From: Eubacteriaceae bacterium
GTDB lineage: Bacteria > Bacillota > Clostridia > Eubacteriales > Anaerofustaceae
DNA: 6,272 nt
NCBI GenBank assembly: GCA_017613995.1
Contig: JAGACT010000039.1
Span: 1 to 6,272 of the forward strand
Reading direction: 5' to 3'
This document shows positions 1 to 5,582 of this stretch, in pieces. A program made the position numbers and the translations under genes. Below the pieces are notes generated by a model. It ran no database searches. It had not been told where the DNA came from and saw nothing but the letters and a program-made list of their open reading frames with translations. Within the stretch, counting starts at the first letter, position 1; the number at the start of each line of letters is the position of its first letter.

Positions 1-53
1 GAGGGAGAACAGCCCGAATCGAACAAAATAATGTATATTTAATGAGCTTTTTC

Positions 54-83
54 TTGCGATACCCCTGTCGTTAATGGTAAACT
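54..83 (+). promoter_or_regulatory. Probable promoter of ireB
   Basis: A TTGCGA box (54-59) lies 18 bases upstream of TAAACT (78-83). The -10 box is preceded by TG plus one base (75-77), giving an extended -10. Transcription would start near 90 and leave a leader of about 22 bases before the ireB start, with the AAGGAGG ribosome site at 99-105. The -10 box matches the consensus at only four of six positions, so this is moderate support. Upstream, bases 1-53 contain stop codons in all frames by about base 114 and nothing I can identify. Confidence 0.45.
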
Positions 84-111
84 CTAAAGTAGGATCATAA
101 GGAGGGAAATC

Positions 112-360
112 ATGGTCAGTGAAACTCAGAAGTTTTCAATAGACAACGAAAGATCGCAGGCCATAAAGGCCGCCCTCAAGAGCGTCACCGACGCGCTGAG
201 GGAAAAGGGATATGACCCGGTCAGCCAGATCGTCGGATATATCCTCAGCGGGGATCCGACTTACATAACATCACACAAGGACGCCAGGTCCATCATCAAA
301 AAATTCGACCGGGACGAGCTTATGGAGGAGATCATCACTTCCTACATAGGAGACCTGTAA
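112..360 (+). CDS. ireB: IreB family regulatory phosphoprotein (UPF0297/YrzL)
   Basis: This 82-residue protein matches the IreB/YrzL family over its whole length. Diagnostic stretches are GYDPVSQIVGYILSGDP (residues 33-49), then YITSHKDAR and a KKFDRDELMEE helix near the end. The family is about 85-90 residues, so the gene is complete. In Enterococcus faecalis IreB is a phosphorylation target of the PASTA Ser/Thr kinase IreK and tunes cephalosporin resistance; that role is known from the family and is not shown here. The enterococcal protein is phosphorylated on two N-terminal threonines. This one has a single Thr (T5) there plus Ser3 and Ser9, so the phosphosite may differ. The start is fixed by AAGGAGG at 99-105, six bases upstream. 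It is cytoplasmic, with no signal or membrane segment. It heads the ruvX-DUF1292 string that is conserved in Firmicutes. Confidence 0.93.
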   Translation: MVSETQKFSIDNERSQAIKAALKSVTDALREKGYDPVSQIVGYILSGDPTYITSHKDARSIIKKFDRDELMEEIITSYIGDL

Positions 361-376
361 ATACAAGATCGGGAAT

Positions 377-402
377 GGCACACTGGGATGTGCCTTTCTT
401 TT
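377..402 (+). terminator. Weak intrinsic terminator or attenuator between ireB and ruvX
   Basis: GGCACA (377-382) can pair with TGTGCC (389-394) around a six-base loop, and TTTCTTTT follows directly (395-402). This is the layout of an intrinsic terminator, but the stem is only 6 bp and the T run is broken by a C, so partial read-through is expected. It fills most of the 58-base gap between ireB and ruvX. No separate promoter for ruvX is evident after it, so it may set a lower level for the downstream genes. The ruvX ribosome site (AAGGGGAG, 406-413) lies just beyond it. Confidence 0.5.
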
Positions 403-418
403 GTTAAGGGGAGCATAA

Positions 419-844
419 ATGCTGGATAAGAGGATCATGTGCCTGGATATCGGCAAGGCCAGGACCGGGGTCGCCGTCAGCGACATCATGGGAATGACCG
501 CCCAGGGCGCGGGAGTCATACAGGCAAAGGGATTCGAGGAGGATCTCAAAGAGTACAAAAGGATAATCGACGAAAGAGGCGTGGGCACGCTGGTGATCGG
601 CTATCCCCTGAACCTGGACGGCACCGAGGGAGAGCGGGCAGCTGACGTGAGAGCCCAGTACGAGGCGCTAAAGGAGGCCCTGGAGGGCATCGACGTGATA
701 CTCTGGGACGAGAGGCTCTCCACCAAGGAGGCGGAACGGGCCTTTGCCGAGACGGGCAAGAACTGGAAAAAGAAAAGACAAGTCATTGACGAGATGGCTG
801 CACAGATAATACTTCAGAGCTATCTCGACGCAAATATATTTTAA
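419..844 (+). CDS. ruvX: Putative pre-16S rRNA nuclease / Holliday junction resolvase RuvX (YqgF)
   Basis: This 141-residue, RNase H-fold protein has the usual length for RuvX/YqgF. Visible motifs are CLDIGKARTGVAVSD (8-22, catalytic Asp10), GYPLNLDGTEG (61-71), DERLST (97-102, with acidic Glu98) and IDEMAAQIILQSYLD (123-137, with Asp124). The three acidic positions expected for metal-dependent catalysis are therefore present. In E. coli YqgF helps mature the 5' end of 16S rRNA; other family members cleave Holliday junctions in vitro, so the physiological substrate here is not settled. I place the start at 419 because AAGGGGAG (406-413) is well spaced from it. A second ATG at 437 would cut into the first beta strand. 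The stop is 16 bases before the DUF1292 gene, and the shared operon with RNase J favours an rRNA-processing role (inference). Confidence 0.93.
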   Translation: MLDKRIMCLDIGKARTGVAVSDIMGMTAQGAGVIQAKGFEEDLKEYKRIIDERGVGTLVIGYPLNLDGTEGERAADVRAQYEALKEALEGIDVILWDERLSTKEAERAFAETGKNWKKKRQVIDEMAAQIILQSYLDANIF

Positions 845-860
845 CGGAGGAACCATACCA

Positions 861-1115
861 ATGGATGAAGAAAACAAGATCACCCTTCTGGACGACGAAG
901 GAAACGAAGTGGAACTGTACATAGAGGAACAGTTCATATTCGAAGGAAAGGAATACATCGTCCTCTACGAGAACGAGGACAGCGAGGATTCATATCTCTA
1001 CCGCATCATCGACGACGAGGAGAACGGGATGCAGATCGTGGAGATAGAGGATGACGACGAGTACGAGAGGGTCAGCTCCTACTATCTCGACGAGGAGGAA
1101 ATCTCGGAATTTTAA
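861..1115 (+). CDS. DUF1292 family small acidic protein
   Basis: This 84-residue protein belongs to the DUF1292 (YrzB-like) family. The N-terminal pattern ITLLDDEGNEVEL and the following EQFIFEGKEYIVLY strand are typical, as is the position directly after ireB-ruvX. It is strongly acidic: 33 of 84 residues are Asp or Glu and only four are Lys or Arg. It has no signal peptide, membrane segment or cysteine. The biochemical role of the family is unknown; conservation of the neighbourhood suggests a link to translation or RNA metabolism, but nothing in the sequence proves it. The start is supported by CGGAGG at 845-850, which abuts the ruvX stop codon. Its last codons hold a GAGGAGGAA stretch (1092-1100), the only Shine-Dalgarno-like sequence ahead of the RNase J gene. 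Confidence 0.9.
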   Translation: MDEENKITLLDDEGNEVELYIEEQFIFEGKEYIVLYENEDSEDSYLYRIIDDEENGMQIVEIEDDDEYERVSSYYLDEEEISEF

Positions 1116-1117
1116 CG

Positions 1118-2815
1118 ATGACAGACAGCGATCAGACAAAGAATACTTCGCCGGGTCCTTCTCGGGAATCATTCAGGGTGATCCCCCTGGGGGGCCTGGA
1201 GGAGATAGGAAAAAACTTTACCATCATCGAATGCGGAGAAGACAGCATCGTCATCGACTGCGGGATCAAATTCCCGGACGAGGAGATGTACGGCATCGAT
1301 TTCGTAATACCCGACTTCTCGTATCTTGAGGAAAAGTTCGACCGTATCAGGGCCATCTTCCTGACCCACGGCCATGAGGACCATATCGGGAGCATCCCCT
1401 ACTACATGAGGCGCTTCGGCTCCGTGCCGGTATACGGCACCAGGCTCACCATAGGCCTTCTGAAGAACAAGATCGAGGAGCACGGCCTCACCAAGCAGGC
1501 AAGCCTCAACGTGGTGAACTACGGCACGGTGGTGCAGGTGAAGGGATTCAACGTGGAATTCGTCACCACGAACCACTCCATAGCGGACAGCGCCGCCCTG
1601 TACATCACCTGCAAAGGCGGAAGCATCTTCCATACGGGGGACTTCAAGATCGACCTTACCCCGGTAAACAGCCAGATGATAGACCTGGGCAGGATGGCCG
1701 CCATAGGCCAGCAGGGAGTGGACCTTCTGATGTCCGACTCCACCAACGCGGAAAAGAGCGGATATACTCCCTCAGAGCGGACCGTGGGAGAATCCTTCAT
1801 GGAACTGTTCGCCCTGGCTGGCAGAAAGAGGATCATCATCGCCACCTTCTCCACCAACGTGCACCGTCTGCAGCAGATCTTCGACGTGGCGAAGCACTAC
1901 AAGAGAAAGGTCGCGGTGACCGGCAGGAGCCTGCTGAACACCATCAGCGTCGCCAGGGAGCTCAAATACCTGAGCTTTCCCGACAGCATCATGGTGGAGC
2001 TTCCCGCCACCGCCGGCATGCCGGACGATTCCCTGGTGATCCTCACCACGGGAAGCCAGGGAGAGCCCATGAGCGCCCTGTCCAGAATGGCCAACGGCGA
2101 ACACCGCATCAAGATAACGGACAACGATTTCGTGATCATTTCCGCCACCCCGATTCCCGGAAACGAGAAAACGGTGGCCTCCGTCACGAACTCCCTGGTG
2201 AGCCTCGGAGCGAAGGTCATCACCAGCGGCACGGACATAGTCCACGTTTCGGGCCATGCCTGCCAGGAGGAGCTCAAGCTCATACTGTCCCTTCTGAAGC
2301 CCCGCAACTTCATGCCTGTCCACGGGGAATACAGGATGCTCAACATCCACCGCTCCCTGGCCATAAGCGTAGGAGTGCCCGAGGACCACGTCTTCGTGAT
2401 GAAAAACGGTGACGTGCTTCAGATCGAGGGAGAACGCGCCGAGATCACGGAACACATCAACGTGGGCATCACCATGGTGGACGGAGCCGGCATCGGCGAC
2501 ATCGGAAACATCGTCCTCAAGGACCGCAAGAAGCTCTCCACCGGGGGACTCTTCGTGGTGGCTGCCGCAGTCAATCAGAACGGCATAGTCAGCGGCCCGG
2601 ACATCATCTCCAGGGGCTTCATCTACATGAGGGAGTCCAGCGTGCTTCTCGGAGAGGCCAGGGAACTGGTGACGGAACTGATAACCACCCTCATCCGCAG
2701 CGGAGCGGAGATCTCCACCATAAAGAGCGAGGTAAAATCAGCCCTGGACGTCTTCCTTTATGACAAGACCCTCCGACGGCCCATCGTAATGCCTATAATA
2801 CTAAAATCCAACTAG
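1118..2815 (+). CDS. rnj: Ribonuclease J (metallo-beta-lactamase / beta-CASP RNase)
   Basis: This 565-residue protein is collinear with RNase J1/J2, which are about 555 residues. Order seen: PLGGLEEIGKN (23-33), the metal site HGHEDHIG (84-91: His84, His86, Asp88, His89), NHS (His153), HTGDFK with Asp175, SDSTNAE (207-212), beta-CASP motifs around ATFSTNVHR (242-250) and TGSQGEP (311-317), SGH with His380, PVHGEYR with His402, and the C-terminal GIGDIGNIVLKDR and SRGFIYMRES blocks. All expected zinc ligands are present, so the enzyme should be active. RNase J has 5'-3' exonuclease and endonuclease activity, and in Bacillus it matures the 16S rRNA 5' end and degrades mRNA. The ATG lies two bases after the DUF1292 stop. 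The nearest Shine-Dalgarno is 17 bases upstream inside DUF1292, so translation is probably coupled. Residues 1-19 are a poorly conserved polar extension. Confidence 0.97.
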   Translation: MTDSDQTKNTSPGPSRESFRVIPLGGLEEIGKNFTIIECGEDSIVIDCGIKFPDEEMYGIDFVIPDFSYLEEKFDRIRAIFLTHGHEDHIGSIPYYMRRFGSVPVYGTRLTIGLLKNKIEEHGLTKQASLNVVNYGTVVQVKGFNVEFVTTNHSIADSAALYITCKGGSIFHTGDFKIDLTPVNSQMIDLGRMAAIGQQGVDLLMSDSTNAEKSGYTPSERTVGESFMELFALAGRKRIIIATFSTNVHRLQQIFDVAKHYKRKVAVTGRSLLNTISVARELKYLSFPDSIMVELPATAGMPDDSLVILTTGSQGEPMSALSRMANGEHRIKITDNDFVIISATPIPGNEKTVASVTNSLVSLGAKVITSGTDIVHVSGHACQEELKLILSLLKPRNFMPVHGEYRMLNIHRSLAISVGVPEDHVFVMKNGDVLQIEGERAEITEHINVGITMVDGAGIGDIGNIVLKDRKKLSTGGLFVVAAAVNQNGIVSGPDIISRGFIYMRESSVLLGEARELVTELITTLIRSGAEISTIKSEVKSALDVFLYDKTLRRPIVMPIILKSN

Positions 2816-2827
2816 GAGTTATAAAAA

Positions 2828-3190
2828 ATGAACATCTACGACGCACTCAACAGCCTGACCTCAGCCATAAAGGACAGCGAGGAATACCGCAGATTTACCC
2901 AGAGCGCCAAAGCGGTGGACTCCAACCCCGCGCTGAAGGAGATGATGACCGAGTTCTTCGCCCTCCAGGTGCAGCTCTCCACCATCCAGATGATGGGACA
3001 GCAGCCCGACGAAGAGCAGATAAACCACTTCAACGCCGTCTACGCTTCCCTCAGCGGCTATCCCGCCGCCACGGAATTCATCCAGTCCCAGATGTACTTT
3101 TCCAGGATCATGGAGGACGTATACAAGGAACTGGCAAAGGTGGCGGACGTCGGATGCGACTTCATGAAGCTCGTTCCCGACTTCGAATAG
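2828..3190 (+). CDS. YlbF/YmcA family protein
   Basis: This 120-residue, all-helical cytoplasmic protein fits the YlbF/YmcA (DUF964) family. It has an N-terminal ALNSLTSAIKDSEEYRRF helix, a middle NPALKEMMTEFFALQ helix and the closing FIQSQMYFSRIMEDVYKEL helix. Bacillus YlbF and YmcA form a complex with YaaT that modulates RNase Y cleavage of certain transcripts and affects competence, sporulation and biofilm formation. This copy could instead be the less studied YheA-like type. There is one Cys near the C-terminus (GCDF), so cluster binding like that reported for the Bacillus complex cannot be inferred. Its ribosome site AGGAG (2814-2818) overlaps the rnj stop codon, with a nine-base spacer, which points to co-expression with RNase J. 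A strong terminator follows. Confidence 0.85.
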   Translation: MNIYDALNSLTSAIKDSEEYRRFTQSAKAVDSNPALKEMMTEFFALQVQLSTIQMMGQQPDEEQINHFNAVYASLSGYPAATEFIQSQMYFSRIMEDVYKELAKVADVGCDFMKLVPDFE

Positions 3191-3201
3191 AACCGATACG
3201 G

Positions 3202-3252
3202 ACGGTCCCCGCTCCTCCCTTGGGAAGAACGGGGACCGTATTCTTTTTTTTT
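3202..3252 (+). terminator. Intrinsic terminator closing the ireB-rnj operon
   Basis: ACGGTCCCCG (3202-3211) pairs perfectly with CGGGGACCGT (3230-3239), and the enclosed TCCC/GGGA can form a short inner helix. A run of nearly uninterrupted T follows (3241-3252). It ends transcription on the + strand after the YlbF-family gene. The deoD gene converges from the other side; on that strand the same hairpin has no U tract, so it would be at best a weak terminator for deoD. No other terminator for deoD is visible in the 77-base gap. Confidence 0.93.
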
Positions 3253-3267
3253 GTTTGATCTTTTCTT

Positions 3268-3975
3268 TTATTCCGCTATCTCGAGAGCGATCCTGATCAT
3301 GTCGTCCAGGGTGGTCTGGCGCTCATCGGAGGTGAGATCCGCCTGATCCAGCACGAAGTGATCGGATACGGTAAGGATGCTCAGGGCTTTCTTTCCGAGA
3401 TAAGCTGCGGTGCAGAAAAGGCCCGCGCTTTCCATTTCGACGCCCAGCACGCCCATGGCGGCCCACTTTTTCCAACCTTCCGCGTCCGGGGTGTAGAATT
3501 CGTCGGAGGAGAGGATGTTGCCCACGGATGCTCTGATGCCCAGTTCCTCCGCGGTCTTTACCGCCCTGCTCAGCATTCCGAAGTCGCTTATGGGAGCGTA
3601 GGTGCCGGGAAGCGAGTATGACTGCATCCACGCGGAATTGGTGCAGGCGGCCTGGGCCAGTATCAGCCCTCCCACGGGAACTTTTTCCGAATATCCCCCG
3701 CAGGTTCCCACCCTGATGATGCTCTCCACTCCGTAGAAGCTGTACAGCTCATGGGCATAAAGGCTGATGGAGGGTATCCCCATTCCGGAACCCATGGCTG
3801 ATACCTTCTTTCCCTTATAGTATCCTGTATATCCCAGCATGCCCCTGACGTCGTTTACCAGACGGACATCCTCCAGATAGTTCTCCGCTATGAACTTCGC
3901 CCTGAGGGGATCCCCGGGCATGAGAACGGTCTTCGCGAAATCGCCGTTTTCGGCTCTGTTGTGAGGTGTAGACAT
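3268..3975 (-). CDS. deoD: Purine nucleoside phosphorylase DeoD
   Basis: This 235-residue protein is a hexameric-type (E. coli DeoD-like) purine nucleoside phosphorylase. It reversibly splits purine (deoxy)ribonucleosides with phosphate into base and (deoxy)ribose-1-phosphate in salvage. Visible sites: TPHNRAE with His5 (donated to the neighbouring subunit), MPGDPLRAK (19-27; phosphate residues Gly21 and Arg25), RVGTCGG with Arg88, GVEMES (Glu180, Met181, Glu182; ribose site) and VSDH with Asp205, the catalytic acid. Length matches the family exactly. The start at 3975 is chosen because AGGAGG sits at 3982-3987, seven bases upstream, and the protein then begins STPHN like its homologues. An in-frame ATG at 4113 would add 46 unrelated residues across the promoter. 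It is divergent from folC and convergent with the RNase J operon. Confidence 0.96.
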   Translation of the reverse strand: MSTPHNRAENGDFAKTVLMPGDPLRAKFIAENYLEDVRLVNDVRGMLGYTGYYKGKKVSAMGSGMGIPSISLYAHELYSFYGVESIIRVGTCGGYSEKVPVGGLILAQAACTNSAWMQSYSLPGTYAPISDFGMLSRAVKTAEELGIRASVGNILSSDEFYTPDAEGWKKWAAMGVLGVEMESAGLFCTAAYLGKKALSILTVSDHFVLDQADLTSDERQTTLDDMIRIALEIAE

Positions 3976-4003
3976 AGTTTTCCTCCTGTCTTTGATTATC
4001 ATA

Positions 4004-4012
4004 ATTATACCA
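4004..4012 (-). promoter_or_regulatory. Extended -10 promoter of deoD
   Basis: Read on the - strand this is TGGTATAAT: a perfect TATAAT (4009 down to 4004) preceded by TG plus one base. No good -35 box lies 16-18 bases further upstream, as expected for an extended -10 promoter. Transcription would begin near 3997, giving a leader of about 22 bases that includes the AGGAGG site. Confidence 0.7.
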
Positions 4013-4042
4013 TAGTTATTCACGTTCTTTCCTCCAACATTG

Positions 4043-4056
4043 AAAACAATTGTGTT
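4043..4056. promoter_or_regulatory. Imperfect palindrome in the deoD-folC gap, possible operator
   Basis: The core ACAATTGT (4046-4053) is a perfect 8-bp palindrome, extended to 14 bp (4043-4056) with one mismatched pair (4045/4054). It lies between two divergent promoters and touches the position where a folC -35 box would sit (about 4054-4059). A dimeric regulator bound here could affect one or both genes. Short AT-rich palindromes occur by chance, so this is only a candidate. Confidence 0.25.
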
Positions 4057-4073
4057 TCCTCTCCCCCCGGATG

Positions 4074-4082
4074 TGGTATAAT
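4074..4082 (+). promoter_or_regulatory. Extended -10 promoter of folC
   Basis: TGGTATAAT (4074-4082) is a perfect extended -10 element, identical to the nine-base core of the divergent deoD promoter. No convincing -35 box is at the right distance; TTGAAA at 4040-4045 is 31 bases away. Transcription would start near 4089, leaving a leader of about 23 bases with AAAGGAG (4099-4105) ahead of the ATG. Confidence 0.7.
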
Positions 4083-4111
4083 ATGGTGCAGAAATCTGAA
4101 AGGAGAATCTC

Positions 4112-5431
4112 ATGAATTACGAAGAATCACTGGAATTCATAGAATCCACATACAAGTTCGGGGAGAAGATCGGCCTTGAGAACATCACGCTGCTTCTCGA
4201 TGCCCTCGGAAATCCCCACAGGAAGCTCAAGTACGTGCACGTCGCCGGAACCAACGGCAAGGGCAGCACCTGCACCATGCTCTCCAAGGTGCTTCTGGAA
4301 TCGGGCTACAAGGTGGGTCTGTACACCTCCCCCTATCTGGAGCGCTTCAACGAGCGTATCCAGGTGAACAACACCCCGATCCCCGACGACGACCTGGCAA
4401 GGGTCACCACGGAAGTGGCGGAGACCATAGACCGCGTCTTCGATAAGAACGTGCAGTATCCTTCCGAGTTCGAGGTCATAACCGCCATCGCCTTCAAGTA
4501 CTATGCCGACATCAACTGCGACATAGTGGTGCTGGAAGTGGGCATGGGCGGCCGCTTCGACGCCACCAACGTCATCGAGACCAACGAGGCGGCGGTCATC
4601 TGCTCTCTGAGCTTCGACCACCAGCAGTACCTGGGCGACACCATCGAGCAGATCGCCTTCGAGAAGTGCGGCATCATCAAGGAGAACGACGACGTATCCT
4701 TCTATGCCCTCAATCCCGAATCCACCCGCCAGGTGGCCCTGGACAAGGCAGCCACCAACGGCAGCAGGATCCACTTCTGCAACCCCGACGACATCGAGAT
4801 GGTATCCACAGGCATCGACGGACAGGTGCTCCGCTACAAGAGGGCGGATTCCGTGCTGGGACTCAGCGAATTCAACCTGGCCCTTCTCGGAAAGCACCAG
4901 ATGTACAACTGCCTCAACGTGCTCACCGCCCTGGAGATCCTCAAGAACAAGGGCTGGAACGTGACGGCGGAGTCCATCGCCAGGGGCCTCGATACCGTCA
5001 AGTTCACGGGACGTTTCGAGATCCTGCACAAGAACCCCGTAATCGTCATCGACGGCGGCCACAACATCGAGGGCATCACCTCCTTCACCTCCAACGTGAA
5101 GCTGTACTTCGGAGACCAGAAGGTCAACCTCTTCTACGGCATGCTCCGCGACAAGCAGGTGGACGAATCCCTGGATCTTCTCACCTCCATCGCCAAGAAG
5201 ATCTACACCCTGACTCCCCAGGAGGAGGCCAGAGCCGTTCCCGCTCCCGAGATGGCAAAGCACATCATGGACAAGTACGGCATCGAAGCGACTCCCCTCG
5301 AGAGCTTCTCCGAGATCGACAGGTACATCGACTTCTCCGCGAAGGACGAGATCTACGCCTTTACCGGAAGCCTGTACATGATCGGAGCCGCCAGGACCGA
5401 GCTGACGGATCTCATCAACAGAAACAAATAA
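4112..5431 (+). CDS. folC: Bifunctional folylpolyglutamate synthase / dihydrofolate synthase
   Basis: This 439-residue Mur-ligase-fold enzyme is full length for FolC. It ligates glutamate to dihydropteroate and/or to folates with ATP in the cytoplasm. Motifs in order: HVAGTNGKGST (43-53, P-loop), YTSPYLERFNERI (71-83), LEVGMGGRFDATN (141-153), FDHQQYLGDT followed by IAFEKCGIIK (168-190), GKHQMYNCLNVLTA (260-273), TGRFE (299-303), DGGHN (314-318) and FTGSLYMIG (417-425). Small departures from common family wording are TGRFE instead of PGRFE, DGGHN instead of DGAHN, and EKCGI instead of EKAGI; none removes a known catalytic residue. The sequence alone does not tell whether both activities are kept. 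The start is set by AAAGGAG, six bases upstream. It has its own promoter and is followed by a hairpin, so it appears monocistronic. Codons end heavily in C. Confidence 0.96.
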   Translation: MNYEESLEFIESTYKFGEKIGLENITLLLDALGNPHRKLKYVHVAGTNGKGSTCTMLSKVLLESGYKVGLYTSPYLERFNERIQVNNTPIPDDDLARVTTEVAETIDRVFDKNVQYPSEFEVITAIAFKYYADINCDIVVLEVGMGGRFDATNVIETNEAAVICSLSFDHQQYLGDTIEQIAFEKCGIIKENDDVSFYALNPESTRQVALDKAATNGSRIHFCNPDDIEMVSTGIDGQVLRYKRADSVLGLSEFNLALLGKHQMYNCLNVLTALEILKNKGWNVTAESIARGLDTVKFTGRFEILHKNPVIVIDGGHNIEGITSFTSNVKLYFGDQKVNLFYGMLRDKQVDESLDLLTSIAKKIYTLTPQEEARAVPAPEMAKHIMDKYGIEATPLESFSEIDRYIDFSAKDEIYAFTGSLYMIGAARTELTDLINRNK

Positions 5432-5435
5432 TAAT

Positions 5436-5465
5436 ATATCCGGACGGCGGGAGCCGTCCGGATAT
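5436..5465. terminator. Perfect 13-bp hairpin after folC, no T tract
   Basis: Bases 5436-5448 pair without mismatch with 5453-5465 around a GGGA loop, starting four bases after the folC stop codon. It looks like a terminator stem, but the following sequence (CACTGTTAGAGG) has no T run, and the other strand has none either. It may instead mark and protect the folC mRNA 3' end, or stop polymerase in a non-canonical way. The following gene has its own promoter, which agrees with a transcript boundary here. Confidence 0.6.
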
Positions 5466-5531
5466 CACTGTTAGAGGAAGATTAAACTTCAATTTAAACC
5501 CTATTAATATATCCCCCCTTCAATATACGGG

Positions 5532-5540
5532 TGATATAAT
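5532..5540 (+). promoter_or_regulatory. Extended -10 promoter of the repeat-protein gene
   Basis: TGATATAAT (5532-5540) is a perfect TATAAT with an upstream TG. The region 17 bases upstream is a C run and offers no -35 box. Further upstream, 5481-5511 is very AT-rich and could act as an UP-like element. Transcription would start near 5547 and give a leader of about 36 bases. The ribosome site GGAGG (5567-5571) is 11 bases from the ATG, slightly farther than for the other genes. Confidence 0.65.
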
Positions 5541-5582
5541 CGCATCAGAAAGTTAATAAATCATACGGAGGTTTCATATACT

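Noticed and set aside
1..53. Tail of an upstream gene such as alaS, often found before ireB
   Set aside because: The frames here end quickly and none of the short C-terminal peptides resembles AlaS or another family, so no gene can be supported.
1772..2455. Open frame antisense to RNase J
   Set aside because: Same shadow effect; the sense strand encodes conserved beta-CASP motifs and the antisense product resembles nothing.
4040..4082. TTGAAA at 4040-4045 as the -35 box of folC
   Set aside because: It is 31 bases from TATAAT, almost twice the usable spacing; the TG extension explains the promoter better.
3976..4113. A 46-residue N-terminal extension of deoD, starting at an ATG at 4113 on the - strand
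   Set aside because: It crosses the deoD promoter, lacks a ribosome site, has no resemblance to the family, and the ATG at 3975 with AGGAGG gives the exact family length and the STPHN start.
4127..5263. Long open frame (378 codons) antisense to folC
   Set aside because: It is the mirror of a C-ending, GC-rich coding sequence. Its translation is rich in Val, Leu, His, Gly and Asp with no domain, and folC matches its family throughout.
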